Translations under genes and position numbers: made by a program
The notes under the pieces: generated by a model
The model's database searches: none
Seen by the model: only the letters and a program-made list of their open reading frames with translations
Told to the model about the DNA's origin: nothing
Source: JAHEAO01 sp041633555
GTDB lineage: Bacteria; Pseudomonadota; Alphaproteobacteria; Rhodobacterales; Rhodobacteraceae
Assembly: GCA_041633555.1 (NCBI GenBank)
Contig: JBFKFZ010000006.1
Span: 1 to 64,000 of the forward strand
Direction: 5' to 3'
DNA length: 64,000 nt
In this document: one piece after another, positions 45,868 through 55,549 of the stretch
Numbering within the stretch: position 1 is the stretch's first letter
How the letters are laid out: every line of letters starts with the position of its first letter

Positions 45868-46995
45868 TCAATCCTCGGCCTGTGCCTCGGCCCGGCTTTT
45901 ACCGGATACATCCATCGCCAGTGTCGCCGCCATGAACCCGTCGAGATCGCCATCCAGCACGCCCTGCGTGTCAGAGGTCTCATGGCTGGTGCGCAGATCC
46001 TTGACCATCTGGTAGGGCTGCAGGACGTAAGACCGGATCTGGTTGCCCCAGCCTGCATCGCCCTTGTTCTCATGCGCCTCAGTGATCGCCGCGTTGCGCC
46101 GGTCAAGCTCCATCTGGTAGAGCCGCGATTTCAGCGCCGCCATCGCGTTGGCGCGGTTCTGGTGCTGCGACTTCTCGGAGCTGGTGACCACAATGCCGGT
46201 CGGCAGATGGGTGATCCGCACCGCCGAGTCGGTCGTGTTGACATGCTGCCCCCCCGCCCCGGACGAGCGGTAAGTGTCGATCCGGATATCGTTGGCGGGC
46301 ACCTCGATCTCGATATTGTCGTCGACCACCGGATAGACCCAGACCGATGAAAACGACGTGTGCCGCCGCGCCGCGCTGTCATAGGGGCTGATCCGCACCA
46401 AGCGGTGCACACCGCTTTCGGATTTCAGCCAGCCATAGGCATTGGGTCCCGAAATCTTGTAGGCGGCCGACTTGATCCCCGCCTCTTCGCCGGGGCTTTC
46501 CGAAATCAGTTCGACCTTGTAGCCGTGTTGCTCGGCCCATCGCACATACATCCGCGCCAGCATGTTGGCCCAGTCGCAGCTTTCGGTGCCACCCGCGCCC
46601 GAATTGATCTCGAGAAACGTGTCATTGCCGTCGGCCTCGCCGTTCAGGAGCGCCTCGATTTCCTTCTGGGCGGCGGTCTCGGCCAGCTTCTTCAGCGCGC
46701 CTTCGGCCTCGGTCACGACTTCCTGGTCGCCTTCCGCCTCTCCCAATTCGATCAGTTCGATATTGTCATTCAGCTCCTGCTCGATCCCGGTGCAGTCAGC
46801 GATCGCATCGACCAGGACCTGCCGGTCGCGCATCAGCTTCTGGGCGCGTTCCTGATCGTTCCAGAGGTCCGGATCTTCGATCATCGCATTAAACTCTTCC
46901 AGCCGATGCTGAGAGGTTTCCCAGCCCATCCGCTGCTTGAGAAGGGTCAGCGATTTCCGGATCGCCTCGACTGTATTGGACGTGTCTGCCCGCAT
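45868..46995 (-). CDS. prfB: Peptide chain release factor 2
   Basis: RF2 releases peptides at UGA and UAA. The 375-residue protein contains the GGQ motif (SSGAGGQHVNTTDSAV), a DxxGxE-type AAMGGTES-like NSGAGGTESCDW, SGPNAYGWLKSESGVHRLVRISPYDS and the anticodon-like PxT region SPF-equivalent. No programmed +1 frameshift (CUU UGA C) is present: the coding frame is continuous from ATG 46995. Divergence from the E. coli type is common in this group. Confidence 0.94.
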   Translation of the reverse strand: MRADTSNTVEAIRKSLTLLKQRMGWETSQHRLEEFNAMIEDPDLWNDQERAQKLMRDRQVLVDAIADCTGIEQELNDNIELIELGEAEGDQEVVTEAEGALKKLAETAAQKEIEALLNGEADGNDTFLEINSGAGGTESCDWANMLARMYVRWAEQHGYKVELISESPGEEAGIKSAAYKISGPNAYGWLKSESGVHRLVRISPYDSAARRHTSFSSVWVYPVVDDNIEIEVPANDIRIDTYRSSGAGGQHVNTTDSAVRITHLPTGIVVTSSEKSQHQNRANAMAALKSRLYQMELDRRNAAITEAHENKGDAGWGNQIRSYVLQPYQMVKDLRTSHETSDTQGVLDGDLDGFMAATLAMDVSGKSRAEAQAED

Positions 46996-47061
46996 GGGTG
47001 GTCCCTGAGAAACTGAATGAAATCCGGATGTATCAACGGTGCCCCCTGCGGGCAAGCGCCG

Positions 47062-49614
47062 CTAGTAGAGGCCGCCAGAGCTCAAGGTGCCGAAATCAGC
47101 TTTCTTGGGCACGATGACGACATCGCCGGTCACGGTTTCGACCGTGGTGCCTTCCTCGGCGATCTCGCCGGGCGCAAAGAGCGGCAGGTTGGACCCCATC
47201 GCAAAGCCGCCATCATAGGTCAGGCCGAAGATCGGCTCTTCTCCATCGCGGAAATACTCGGCTACGACATATTCACCGTAGGCTTCGTCAGGCAGGCGCG
47301 CGCCGGTGAAGCGGTCGATCTTGATGAAATGGCCGCCGAGCGGAACTTCGAACGGCCCGCCGCCATATTTCGCCACCGCGGTCTGCATGAACTCGTTGAA
47401 GACCGGCCCGCAAAGCGTCGATCCGAAGGCGCTGCGGCCCAGAGTGCGCGGATTGTCGAAGCCGATATAGCAGCCGGCCACGATGTTCGAGGTAAAGCCG
47501 ACGAACCAGACATCCTTTGCATCATTGGTGGTGCCGGTCTTGCCAGCAACCGGCACCGGCAGGTTGATCGCATTGGCAGCGGTGCCGCGCTGCACGACAC
47601 CTTGCAGCATCGAGGTCAACTGGTAGGCGGTGACCGCATCCATAACCCGCTCGCGGTCCGACGTGATCGACGGTACCCTGCCGGGCTCCAGCGAAGCCTC
47701 GTCGCAATCCACGCAGATCCGGTTGTCATGGCGGTAGACGGTCTTGCCCCAGCGATCCTGCACCCGGTCGACCAATGTCGGCTCGACCCGCTCGCCGCCA
47801 TTGGCGAACATCGCATAGGCCGCCACCATCTTGAACAAAGTGGTTTCCTCGGACCCCAGCGAGTTGGCGAGGAACCGGCCCATATTGTTGTAGACGCCAA
47901 AGCGCTCGGCATAGCCCGCCACGACGTCGATCCCGACTTCCTGTGCCAGCCGCACGGTCATCAGGTTGCGCGACTGCTCGATGCCGGTGCGCAATGGCGC
48001 AGGTCCGTAGAACTTGTTCGACGAGTTGGTTGGCCGCCAGACGCCCTGCGGCGTGTTCACCTCGATCGGTGCATCGATGATGATCGTCGCAGGAGTGAAC
48101 CCGCTGTCGAGTGCCGCGGCATAGACGAAGGGCTTGAAGCTCGAACCCGGCTGGCGGGTCGCCTGCGTCGCGCGGTTGAAGACCGAATGCTGGTAGGAGA
48201 AACCGCCCTGCATCGCCAATACCCGGCCGGTATCGACATCCATGGCCATCATCGCGCCCTGCACTTCCGGGATCTGCCGCAGGCTCCAGCGCTGGAATTC
48301 GCCGTCGTTGTTGGTCATCCGGCGCACCAGAACCACGTCGCCTGCAGCGACAAGATCGCTGGCCTTGGTGGCTTTCGGGGCCAACCGGCCATCCGACCGG
48401 CGCTTGCGGGCCCATGTCACGTCTTCGGCGGTGATCCAGTGCCCGTCCTCATCATCCCTAAAACCCTCGATCCCGATCCGGGCGGCTGTCTCGCCGATCT
48501 GAAGCACGACGGCCGGAAACCAGCCATCGACGTCACGGCTGACGCTTACACCGGCCAGGGCATCGCGCCAGGCTGCTTCGTCGGTCAACTGCTCGGTCGC
48601 GAGCTTCTGGCCGGTCCCGCGCCAGATGCCGAGATTGCGGTCATAGCTTTCCAGCCGGTCCCGCAGGGCCTTGGCGGCCTCGACCTGCAGTTCAGGATCC
48701 ATCGTGGCGCGGATCGCCAGACCACCGCCGAAGAACTCCTCCTGACCGAAATTGCGGCTGAGCTGACGGCGGATCTCGTCGGTGAAATAGTCGCGCGGCG
48801 GAAGCTGCGCACGAAACGGCTCGTAATCGCCGTTCTGCACGGTCTTCAATGGTTGCGCCCGGGCCGACTCGAGCGTTTCGCGGTCGATGTAGCCATTCTC
48901 GAACATCTCCCGCAGGACGTAGTTGCGCCGGTTGACCGCCTCTTCGATCTGGCGGACCGGGTGCAGGTTGCCCGGGCGTTGCGCAAGAGCCGCAAGATAG
49001 GCCGCCTCGTCGGCGCTCAGCTGGCCGAGCGTCTTGTTGAAGTAGGTCTGCGCCGATGCCGCGACGCCAAAGCTGTTTTGTCCCAGGAATATCTCGTTGA
49101 GATAAAGTTCGAGGATCTTGTCCTTGGACAGGGTCTGTTCCAGCCGGCTGGCAAGAATCAGTTCCTTGATCTTGCGTTCCGCCGACCGGTCGGAGGACAG
49201 AAGAAAGTTCTTCATCACCTGCTGGGTGATGGTCGAGGCGCCGCGCAACCGTTCGCCGCGCGCCGCATCTATGACCGCGGCGACCATGCCGCGCGGATCG
49301 TATCCCTTGTGCTGGTAGAAGTTCTTGTCCTCGGCTGAGATGAAAGCGTGCTTTACCAGATCGGGGACTTCCTCGGCCGAGACGAACAGCCGCCGTTCCT
49401 CGGCGAACTCATCAACGATCCGCCCCTCGCCGGAATAGACGCGGCTGATGGTCGGAGGGGTATATTGTGCCAGCTGCTCGTGATTGGGCAGATCGCGGCT
49501 ATACATCCAGAACACCGCGCCGACGCAAAGCGCCGCCATGAAGATGCCCAAAGTCAGCCAGCTGAAGATGCCGCCAAGGAAAGAAAATATGAACCGGAGC
49601 ACGATGGCCCTCAC
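47062..49614 (-). CDS. mrcA: Penicillin-binding protein 1A (bifunctional)
   Basis: The 850-residue enzyme polymerises (GT51) and cross-links (transpeptidase) peptidoglycan at the periplasmic side of the inner membrane. Features: membrane anchor near residues 8-30; glycosyltransferase with SAEDKNFYQHKGYDPRGM and STITQQVMKNFLLSSDRS; transpeptidase SSFK (PGSSFKPFVYA), SRN (QSRNLMTVRLAQ) and KTG (KTGTTNDAKDVWFVG). It begins with GTG 49614. It lies between prfB and the AmiC gene, a common alphaproteobacterial order. Confidence 0.95.
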   Translation of the reverse strand: MRAIVLRFIFSFLGGIFSWLTLGIFMAALCVGAVFWMYSRDLPNHEQLAQYTPPTISRVYSGEGRIVDEFAEERRLFVSAEEVPDLVKHAFISAEDKNFYQHKGYDPRGMVAAVIDAARGERLRGASTITQQVMKNFLLSSDRSAERKIKELILASRLEQTLSKDKILELYLNEIFLGQNSFGVAASAQTYFNKTLGQLSADEAAYLAALAQRPGNLHPVRQIEEAVNRRNYVLREMFENGYIDRETLESARAQPLKTVQNGDYEPFRAQLPPRDYFTDEIRRQLSRNFGQEEFFGGGLAIRATMDPELQVEAAKALRDRLESYDRNLGIWRGTGQKLATEQLTDEAAWRDALAGVSVSRDVDGWFPAVVLQIGETAARIGIEGFRDDEDGHWITAEDVTWARKRRSDGRLAPKATKASDLVAAGDVVLVRRMTNNDGEFQRWSLRQIPEVQGAMMAMDVDTGRVLAMQGGFSYQHSVFNRATQATRQPGSSFKPFVYAAALDSGFTPATIIIDAPIEVNTPQGVWRPTNSSNKFYGPAPLRTGIEQSRNLMTVRLAQEVGIDVVAGYAERFGVYNNMGRFLANSLGSEETTLFKMVAAYAMFANGGERVEPTLVDRVQDRWGKTVYRHDNRICVDCDEASLEPGRVPSITSDRERVMDAVTAYQLTSMLQGVVQRGTAANAINLPVPVAGKTGTTNDAKDVWFVGFTSNIVAGCYIGFDNPRTLGRSAFGSTLCGPVFNEFMQTAVAKYGGGPFEVPLGGHFIKIDRFTGARLPDEAYGEYVVAEYFRDGEEPIFGLTYDGGFAMGSNLPLFAPGEIAEEGTTVETVTGDVVIVPKKADFGTLSSGGLY

Positions 49615-49724
49615 TTTCTTGATGGATCAGTCTTATACATATGCACTGCCAGCGTCAAAACGAACGAGCCCTAGAATTCGGCCGGAACGCGCCGCCAGCG
49701 GTCACGCTTATGCGAGGCGCGTCA

Positions 49725-50942
49725 TCATTTCCGCAGGCCCGCGGCAGCTTCGGCATCGGCAATGGCCCAGCTTCTAAGGGCATCCCGGATGGCCTTCGCC
49801 GCCGCCGCCCGCCATTCGGGGTCGGTAATCCGGGCGCGATCACGCGGCGATGACAGAAAGCCAAGTTCGATCAGGACCGAGGGAATATCGGGGGCTTTCA
49901 GCACCGAGAAGTCCGCCGACAGCCGTGGCCGCTTGTGCAGTCGCGTGGTTTTCGACAACCCTTCGACAAGCATGTCGGCCAGCATGTCGGCACGGGGCGC
50001 GGTTTCAGTGCGGGCCAGATCCATTAGCACGTTCGCAACAACATCACCCTGCCCGCTCAGATCGACCCCCGCCAGAAGATCGGCGCGATCGTGGCGCTCC
50101 GCGAGCCTCTGCGACGCGAAGTCGGATGCGTCCTCGGAAAGCGTGTAGATCGTGGCCCCTGTCGCGCGGCCCTCAGCCAATGCGTCGGCATGCAACGACA
50201 GGAACACGTCGGCGGCGGCCGCCCGGGCGATCGAGATGCGGGATTCGAGCGGCACGAAGACATCCTCGGTACGCGTAAGGACCACTTCGAAGCCGCCCGC
50301 CCGCAGCAGGGTTTCCTGCATTTCGCGCGCGAAGGTCAGCATCAGTTCCGCCTCGACGACATTCCCGGCTTCGGCACCCGGATCGATGCCGCCGTGGCCG
50401 GGATCGATGACCACCTTCAGCGGTCCGGCCCCCGTCTGGCGCCGCTTCGGTTTTGGCAGGACGACTGGTTCAGGTCGTCCGGTGCGGAGTTCCGCCGGCG
50501 CACCGGCAGTGGCGGCAAATGCCTGTTCGGAAACTGCTACCAGTCTGACCCGCAAAACCACCGCGGCGGGATTGCTGGTATCAAGTCCGGCCTGATCGAG
50601 CCGCAAGGGGCCAGCCAGATCGAGCACCATCCGCGACCATCCCGCCAGGAAAAGCCCGGTGCGCACCGCCGTGATATGGTCTGAGGCGTCGAAGGCGTCC
50701 GCTTTCAGCCCGGTCCAGTCGAGTTCGTTGAAATCCAGGACAAGCCGTCTTGGTTCATCAAGCGTGAAAATGCGGTAGGGCACGCCCTGGGTCATCGACA
50801 GCGTCAATTCAACTGCCTCGCCGAGGTCCGCGACACGATTTTCGCCCGGTGCAATCCGGGCCAAAGCCGACAGGTTCTGCGACAGCGCCGCAGAGGGCCC
50901 CATACACAGTGCCATCGTCAGGATCAGGCCGATTATCTTCAT
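49725..50942 (-). CDS. amiC: N-acetylmuramoyl-L-alanine amidase (AmiC-like)
   Basis: The 405-residue exported amidase cleaves the stem peptide from muramic acid. Starting at ATG 50942 gives a signal peptide (MKIIGLILTMALCMGPSAALS), an N-terminal AMIN-like domain (PYRIFTLDEPRRLVLDF, GWSRMVLDLAGPL), then the catalytic Amidase_3 domain with VVIDPGHGGIDPGAE, NVVEAELMLTFAREM and VFLSLHADA, and SVLIELGFLSSPRD with the zinc Glu. A subgroup assignment to AmiC rests on domain order. Same strand and direction as PBP1A. Confidence 0.9.
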   Translation of the reverse strand: MKIIGLILTMALCMGPSAALSQNLSALARIAPGENRVADLGEAVELTLSMTQGVPYRIFTLDEPRRLVLDFNELDWTGLKADAFDASDHITAVRTGLFLAGWSRMVLDLAGPLRLDQAGLDTSNPAAVVLRVRLVAVSEQAFAATAGAPAELRTGRPEPVVLPKPKRRQTGAGPLKVVIDPGHGGIDPGAEAGNVVEAELMLTFAREMQETLLRAGGFEVVLTRTEDVFVPLESRISIARAAAADVFLSLHADALAEGRATGATIYTLSEDASDFASQRLAERHDRADLLAGVDLSGQGDVVANVLMDLARTETAPRADMLADMLVEGLSKTTRLHKRPRLSADFSVLKAPDIPSVLIELGFLSSPRDRARITDPEWRAAAAKAIRDALRSWAIADAEAAAGLRK

Positions 50943-50992
50943 GCTGCTCGTTTTCTTTGGCTTATAGCGCAGCCCGCTCGGCCCGGAAATAC

Positions 50993-52132
50993 TTATCGCG
51001 TGGCCATGAAACTGCACAGGCGCGCGAGGCCCTCACGGATCTCTGCCGTTTCCCGGGCGTAAGAAAATCGCAACGTGCAGTGCCCGCGCTCGGGGTCGAA
51101 ATCGAGACCGGGGGTCACGGCGACGCCTGCCCCTTCAAGGATTTCGGCGGCAAAGTCGCGGCTGTCATCGGTCAGGTCCGACACGTCTGCATAGATGTAG
51201 AACGCGCCATCCGGCGGGGCGATCCGGGTGAACCCGGCCTCCGGCAGTCCAGCCATCATCAGCCTCCGGTTCTCGGCATAGACCTCAAGGTTGGCCTGTA
51301 ACTCGTCCTCGCAGTCGAGTGCCGCGAGGGCGGCAATCTGGCTGGCATGGGGCGGGCAGATGAACAGGTTCTGTGCCAGCCGTTCGAGGATACGCACGTG
51401 ATCTTCCGGCACGACCATCCAGCCGATCCGCCAGCCCGTCATGCTGAAAGACTTGGAGAACGAGTTGATCACATAGACGTCGTCGCTGATTTCCAGCGCC
51501 GACACGGCGCGGTTGCCATAGTGGATGCCGTGGTAGATCTCATCCGAAACGAAGGACATGTTGCGCGAACGGCAGGTCTCGATCAGCGCGGCGAGCGCGT
51601 CTTTCGTCAGCATCGTGCCCGAGGGATTGGCGGGCGAGGCGACGATCAGGCCCTTGAGATCGCTGGGCAGATCGGCGGGCACCGGCTGCAGCCGGTTCGC
51701 GTCAGAGCTTTGAATGCCGACCGGCTCCAGGTCCAGCGCCCGCAGGATCTGGCGATAAGAGGGATAACCCGGCTCGCCCAGCCCGACCCGATCCCCGGCA
51801 TCGAAAAGGGCTGTGAAGGCCAGGATGAAACCGGCGGATGACCCGGATATCACGACGATCCGCTCCGGACTGATCCGCAGCCCGTACCAGTCCGCGTAGA
51901 GCTGCGCGATCCGGGCTCGCAATTCGGGCAGGCCAAGCGCGACGGTATAGCCCAGCGCGCCCTCCTCCATCGCGCTGGCTAGGGCTGCGCGGGCGGCGGC
52001 AGGTGCAGGGGTGCCCGGTTGGCCAACCTCCATATGGACGATCTTCCGCCCGGCGGCTTCGGCTTTTCGCGCCGCCTCCATCACATCCATCACAATGAAG
52101 GGATCGACGGCGCTGCGCCTTGAGTTCCGCAT
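50993..52132 (-). CDS. PLP-dependent aminotransferase (fold type I)
   Basis: The 379-residue enzyme has the aminotransferase class I/II pattern: GALGYTVALGLPELRARIA, ISGSSAGFILAFTALFDAGDRV, ASPANPSGTMLTKDALAAL, SFVSDEIYHGIHYG, and the PLP-lysine motif INSFSKSFSMTGWRIGW. It probably transaminates an amino acid or related 2-oxo acid; which one is not evident. ATG 52132 is the first in frame. Divergent from the DsbA-like gene. Confidence 0.9.
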   Translation of the reverse strand: MRNSRRSAVDPFIVMDVMEAARKAEAAGRKIVHMEVGQPGTPAPAAARAALASAMEEGALGYTVALGLPELRARIAQLYADWYGLRISPERIVVISGSSAGFILAFTALFDAGDRVGLGEPGYPSYRQILRALDLEPVGIQSSDANRLQPVPADLPSDLKGLIVASPANPSGTMLTKDALAALIETCRSRNMSFVSDEIYHGIHYGNRAVSALEISDDVYVINSFSKSFSMTGWRIGWMVVPEDHVRILERLAQNLFICPPHASQIAALAALDCEDELQANLEVYAENRRLMMAGLPEAGFTRIAPPDGAFYIYADVSDLTDDSRDFAAEILEGAGVAVTPGLDFDPERGHCTLRFSYARETAEIREGLARLCSFMATR

Positions 52133-52250
52133 GAACCACTCCTAAAGCTCGGCTCATGTCGTGCACTCTGCGGCATTGAAGGTCAATGCGGCTGGACGCC
52201 CGCGCCCCATATGGTAGATGCGGGCTCAGCCCCACCTGATGGAGATGCCG

Positions 52251-53006
52251 ATGAACCGCCTTGCCAGAACTGCCGCCTCCGGCGCGCTGACGTTAGGTCT
52301 TGCCACTGCAGCCAATGCCTTCGATCTGACCGAGATGAGTGATGCAGAACGGCAGGCGTTTCGTGACGAGGTGCGCTCTTACCTCCTGGAAAACCCGGAG
52401 GTGCTGATGGAGGCGATCGGGATATTGGAGCAGCGACAGGCCGATGCGCAGGTCGCCAACGATCAGGCGATGATCCAGACCAATGCGGAAGCCCTTTTCA
52501 ACGACGGCTATTCCTATGTCGGTGGCAATCCCGACGGTGACGTGACGGTGGTTGAATTCCTCGATTACCAGTGCGGCTATTGCAAGAAGGCGCATCCCGA
52601 GGTGACGCAGTTGATCGAGGGCGACGGCGACATCCGGTATATCGTCAAGGAATTCCCGATACTGGGCGAAGCTTCGGTGCTGGCCTCACGCTTTGCGATC
52701 TCGGTCAAACAGGTCGCGGGCAATGAAGCCTACGCAACGATCCACGACGCGCTGATGACATTCCGGGGCGAGATCTCTGAGGAGTCGCTGAGGACTCTTG
52801 CCGGCTCGGAAGGTCTCGACGTCGATTCTGTCATGGCCACGATGGACAGCGAGGAAGTGACAGAGGTCATCGCAGAGAACCACGCACTGGCCCGGCGGAT
52901 GCAGATCAACGGGACGCCCGGTTTCGTGATCGGCGACCAGATGCTGCGCGGATATGTGCCGCTGGACGGGATGCAGCAGGTCGTGGCGCAGCTTCGGGGC
53001 CAGTAA
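52251..53006 (+). CDS. DsbA family periplasmic thiol:disulfide oxidoreductase
   Basis: The 251-residue protein has a signal peptide (cleaved near ANA-FD, residue 23), an N-terminal helical part and a thioredoxin fold with the active site Cys108-Gly-Tyr-Cys111 (FLDYQCGYCKKAHPE) and the cis-Pro motif NGTPGFVIGDQML. It oxidises or isomerises disulfides of exported proteins. ATG 52251 has the GGAG site and follows the alternatives in the same frame. Convergent with ispG (4-base gap). Confidence 0.9.
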   Translation: MNRLARTAASGALTLGLATAANAFDLTEMSDAERQAFRDEVRSYLLENPEVLMEAIGILEQRQADAQVANDQAMIQTNAEALFNDGYSYVGGNPDGDVTVVEFLDYQCGYCKKAHPEVTQLIEGDGDIRYIVKEFPILGEASVLASRFAISVKQVAGNEAYATIHDALMTFRGEISEESLRTLAGSEGLDVDSVMATMDSEEVTEVIAENHALARRMQINGTPGFVIGDQMLRGYVPLDGMQQVVAQLRGQ

Positions 53007-53009
53007 GCC

Positions 53010-54131
53010 CTATTCGGCGGCCTGCTCGACAGCGTCGATGTCGGCGGCGCGCCTTTCAACCAGTTCGACGATGTGATCGACCATCTGCTCGTTGGTCATC
53101 TTGTGGCTCTGCTTTCCTGCCAGATAGACCATGCCCGCGCCCGCGCCGCCGCCGGTAAAGCCGACATCTGTCATCAGCGCCTCGCCCGGCCCGTTCACGA
53201 CACAGCCAATGATCGACAGGCTCATCGGCGTCTTGATATGCGAAAGCCGGTCTTCCAGCGTCTCGACGGTCTTGATGACATCGAACCCCTGCCGGGCGCA
53301 GGACGGGCATGAAATGATGTTGACGCCGCGATGCCGGAGCCCCAGCGATTTCAGGATCTCGTAGCCGACCTTGACCTCTTCCACCGGATCTGCCGAAAGG
53401 CTGACGCGTATCGTGTCGCCGATCCCCATCCACAGGAGATTGCCAAGACCGATCGCCGACTTGATCGTGCCGGTCATCAACCCGCCGGCCTCGGTAATGC
53501 CGAGATGGATCGGCGCGTCGGTGGCTTCAGCAAGGCTCTGATAGGCCGCAGCTGCGAGAAACACGTCGGAGGCCTTGCAGGAGATCTTGAACTCGTGGAA
53601 GTCGTTATCCTGCAGGATCCGGATATGGTCGAGACCGCTTTCGACCATCGCTTCCGGGCAAGGCTCGGCGTATTTCTCCAGCAGGTGCTTTTCCAGCGAT
53701 CCGGCATTCACACCGATCCGGATCGAGCAGCCGTGATCCTTGGCCGCACGGATCACCTCGCGCACCCGTTCGGGGGAGCCGATATTGCCGGGATTAATCC
53801 GCAGGCAGGCGGCGCCGGCCTCTGCGGCCTCGATCGCACGTTTGTAGTGGAAATGGATGTCGGCAACGATCGGCACCGGGCTTTCGGCAACGATCTCGCG
53901 CAAGGCCTTCGTCGAGGCCTGGTCCGGCGTCGAGATCCGGACAATATCCGCCCCTGCCTCTGCCGCCGCCAGAACCTGCGCCACGGTCGCCTTGACGTCG
54001 GACGTGTCGGTATTGGTCATCGTCTGCACGGTGATCGGCGCTTCGCCACCGACCGGGACCGAGCCAACCATGATCTGCCGCGACTTGCGACGGTAGATGT
54101 TGCGCCAGGGGCGGATGTGATTGAGCGACAT
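53010..54131 (-). CDS. ispG: 4-hydroxy-3-methylbut-2-enyl diphosphate synthase (flavodoxin)
   Basis: IspG is the penultimate methylerythritol phosphate pathway enzyme and uses a [4Fe-4S] cluster with flavodoxin or ferredoxin. The 373 residues show ITVQTMTNTDTSDV, PIVADIHFHYKRAIEAAEAG, INPGNIG, and the cluster cysteines in SCPSCARQGF and CVVNGPGEA. ATG 54131. The RodZ-like gene lies upstream on the same strand, with 77 bases between them. Confidence 0.95.
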   Translation of the reverse strand: MSLNHIRPWRNIYRRKSRQIMVGSVPVGGEAPITVQTMTNTDTSDVKATVAQVLAAAEAGADIVRISTPDQASTKALREIVAESPVPIVADIHFHYKRAIEAAEAGAACLRINPGNIGSPERVREVIRAAKDHGCSIRIGVNAGSLEKHLLEKYAEPCPEAMVESGLDHIRILQDNDFHEFKISCKASDVFLAAAAYQSLAEATDAPIHLGITEAGGLMTGTIKSAIGLGNLLWMGIGDTIRVSLSADPVEEVKVGYEILKSLGLRHRGVNIISCPSCARQGFDVIKTVETLEDRLSHIKTPMSLSIIGCVVNGPGEALMTDVGFTGGGAGAGMVYLAGKQSHKMTNEQMVDHIVELVERRAADIDAVEQAAE

Positions 54132-54208
54132 TGCGCGGGCCTTGCAGCGAAGCGGGTTCAGGGATCACATAATGGCCGCGCCGGTCTCTGGCAACCGATG
54201 CCGGTCGG

Positions 54209-55438
54209 TCATTCGGTCGGGGGCTGCTCTGCCACGGGGACCGGTATCGCCTCGGCGACCGCGACCAGCTTGGCCAGATCGCTGTCCTTGGACAGGTCGG
54301 CAACCGCATAGGACTGTTTCAGCTCGGTCGGCGCCAGAACCACGTTCTTGACGACTGCCGGTCCTACCCCGGCCGGGCCGAAATTCTCGCCATTGACGGT
54401 GAAATAGACCGATCCGGCATTGCCGGCGCGAAGGACCGGCGGTTCTTCGGTCTTTGGCAGCACGTAGCGCTCTCCGGCATCCAGGATCTTTTCGAAGAGC
54501 ACCGTTCCGTCAGCGCCGCTCACGCGGACCCAGGACGGGCGCACCGCGAACAGCACGACCTCCGGCACGTCCTCTGCCACGACCTGTATCGGGGCCTCGA
54601 TCGGGTCGGCCACAGGTTCAGGGATCTGCGCGATCAGCCGCTTCTCAACCGGGGTCGACAACAAGGTGCCGGTCGATGCCGGGTCGAGGATCGAGATCGG
54701 ACCGTCGCGGGCCACCAGCACCGGAACGTCCAGCGCCTGCGGCCGGTAGAGCCGGTCGAATGCTTCCGGAGTCGGCGCAGTAAAGTCGGAATCGGTTTCG
54801 ATCTCGGCCAACTGAGTTTCGGCGGGCTCGAACGTGTCAAGCGTTGTCGTAACCCCCGGCGCCTGGTCGACCGGCGTGAACTGCACCTTCTGGATTTCCT
54901 GCAGAACTGACCAGCCGCCATAGCCGATCACACCGATCAGCGCGAGAAGCACGAGCGAAGAGCCAATAGCACTGGGTTCGATCCGCGAGGCGAAGGAATC
55001 GCCGCGCGGGATGAATTTCGCGTCGGGATCAGCAAACGGGTCGCGGATGCCCTTGGCAATCGCCTTGTCCGCCTTGGCCGTCCGGCTGCCGGAGGCTGCC
55101 GGCGACATGCCGTGGGCTGTGACAAAATTCCCCTCTTCGCAGAACCGCTTATAGGCCCATTCCGGGTCGAGATTCAGGTAGCGCGAATAGGACCGCACAT
55201 AGCCGGCGATGAAGCCCTGAGTTTCAAATGCGGAAGGATCGGCATTCTCGATCGCGGCAATGTAGGTTGCCTTGATCTTGAGTTCCCGCTGTACATCCAG
55301 AAGCGACTTGCCCATCGTCGCGCGTTCACCGCGCATGATGTCGCCAAGCCGCAGGTCATAGTCGTCAAAGCCCAGAAGCTTGGCTGGTGCCTCTTCCGGG
55401 GGACTTTCTGGTGGAGTCGTGGTCCTCCGCCCAATCAT
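54209..55438 (-). CDS. rodZ: RodZ-like helix-turn-helix membrane protein (DUF4115)
   Basis: The 409-residue protein (ATG 55438) has an N-terminal HTH (LRLGDIMRGERATMGKSLLD, FIAGYVRSYSRYLNLDPEWAY), a linker, a membrane segment near residues 170-190 (SSLVLLALIGVIGYGGWSV), a Thr/Pro/Glu-rich periplasmic linker and a C-terminal DUF4115 domain (VRPSWVRVSGADGTVLFEKIL, NAGSVYFTVNGENFGP). RodZ anchors MreB and controls rod shape. The HTH recognises MreB, not DNA, in characterised relatives. Context beside ispG is typical. Confidence 0.85.
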   Translation of the reverse strand: MIGRRTTTPPESPPEEAPAKLLGFDDYDLRLGDIMRGERATMGKSLLDVQRELKIKATYIAAIENADPSAFETQGFIAGYVRSYSRYLNLDPEWAYKRFCEEGNFVTAHGMSPAASGSRTAKADKAIAKGIRDPFADPDAKFIPRGDSFASRIEPSAIGSSLVLLALIGVIGYGGWSVLQEIQKVQFTPVDQAPGVTTTLDTFEPAETQLAEIETDSDFTAPTPEAFDRLYRPQALDVPVLVARDGPISILDPASTGTLLSTPVEKRLIAQIPEPVADPIEAPIQVVAEDVPEVVLFAVRPSWVRVSGADGTVLFEKILDAGERYVLPKTEEPPVLRAGNAGSVYFTVNGENFGPAGVGPAVVKNVVLAPTELKQSYAVADLSKDSDLAKLVAVAEAIPVPVAEQPPTE

Positions 55439-55549
55439 GCGCCCTGCCCCATTTGCCTTTGTCCTCAAATGGCTAACGATTCGTCCGCGTCGTCAGCCTA
55501 TTGGGCAAAAGTTTACCATACTGCAAGCGAGTTTGCACCCGCGTAAGAA

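Noticed and set aside
45868..46995. prfB programmed frameshift
   Set aside because: The CUU-UGA-C element and the early in-frame stop are absent; the coding frame is continuous.
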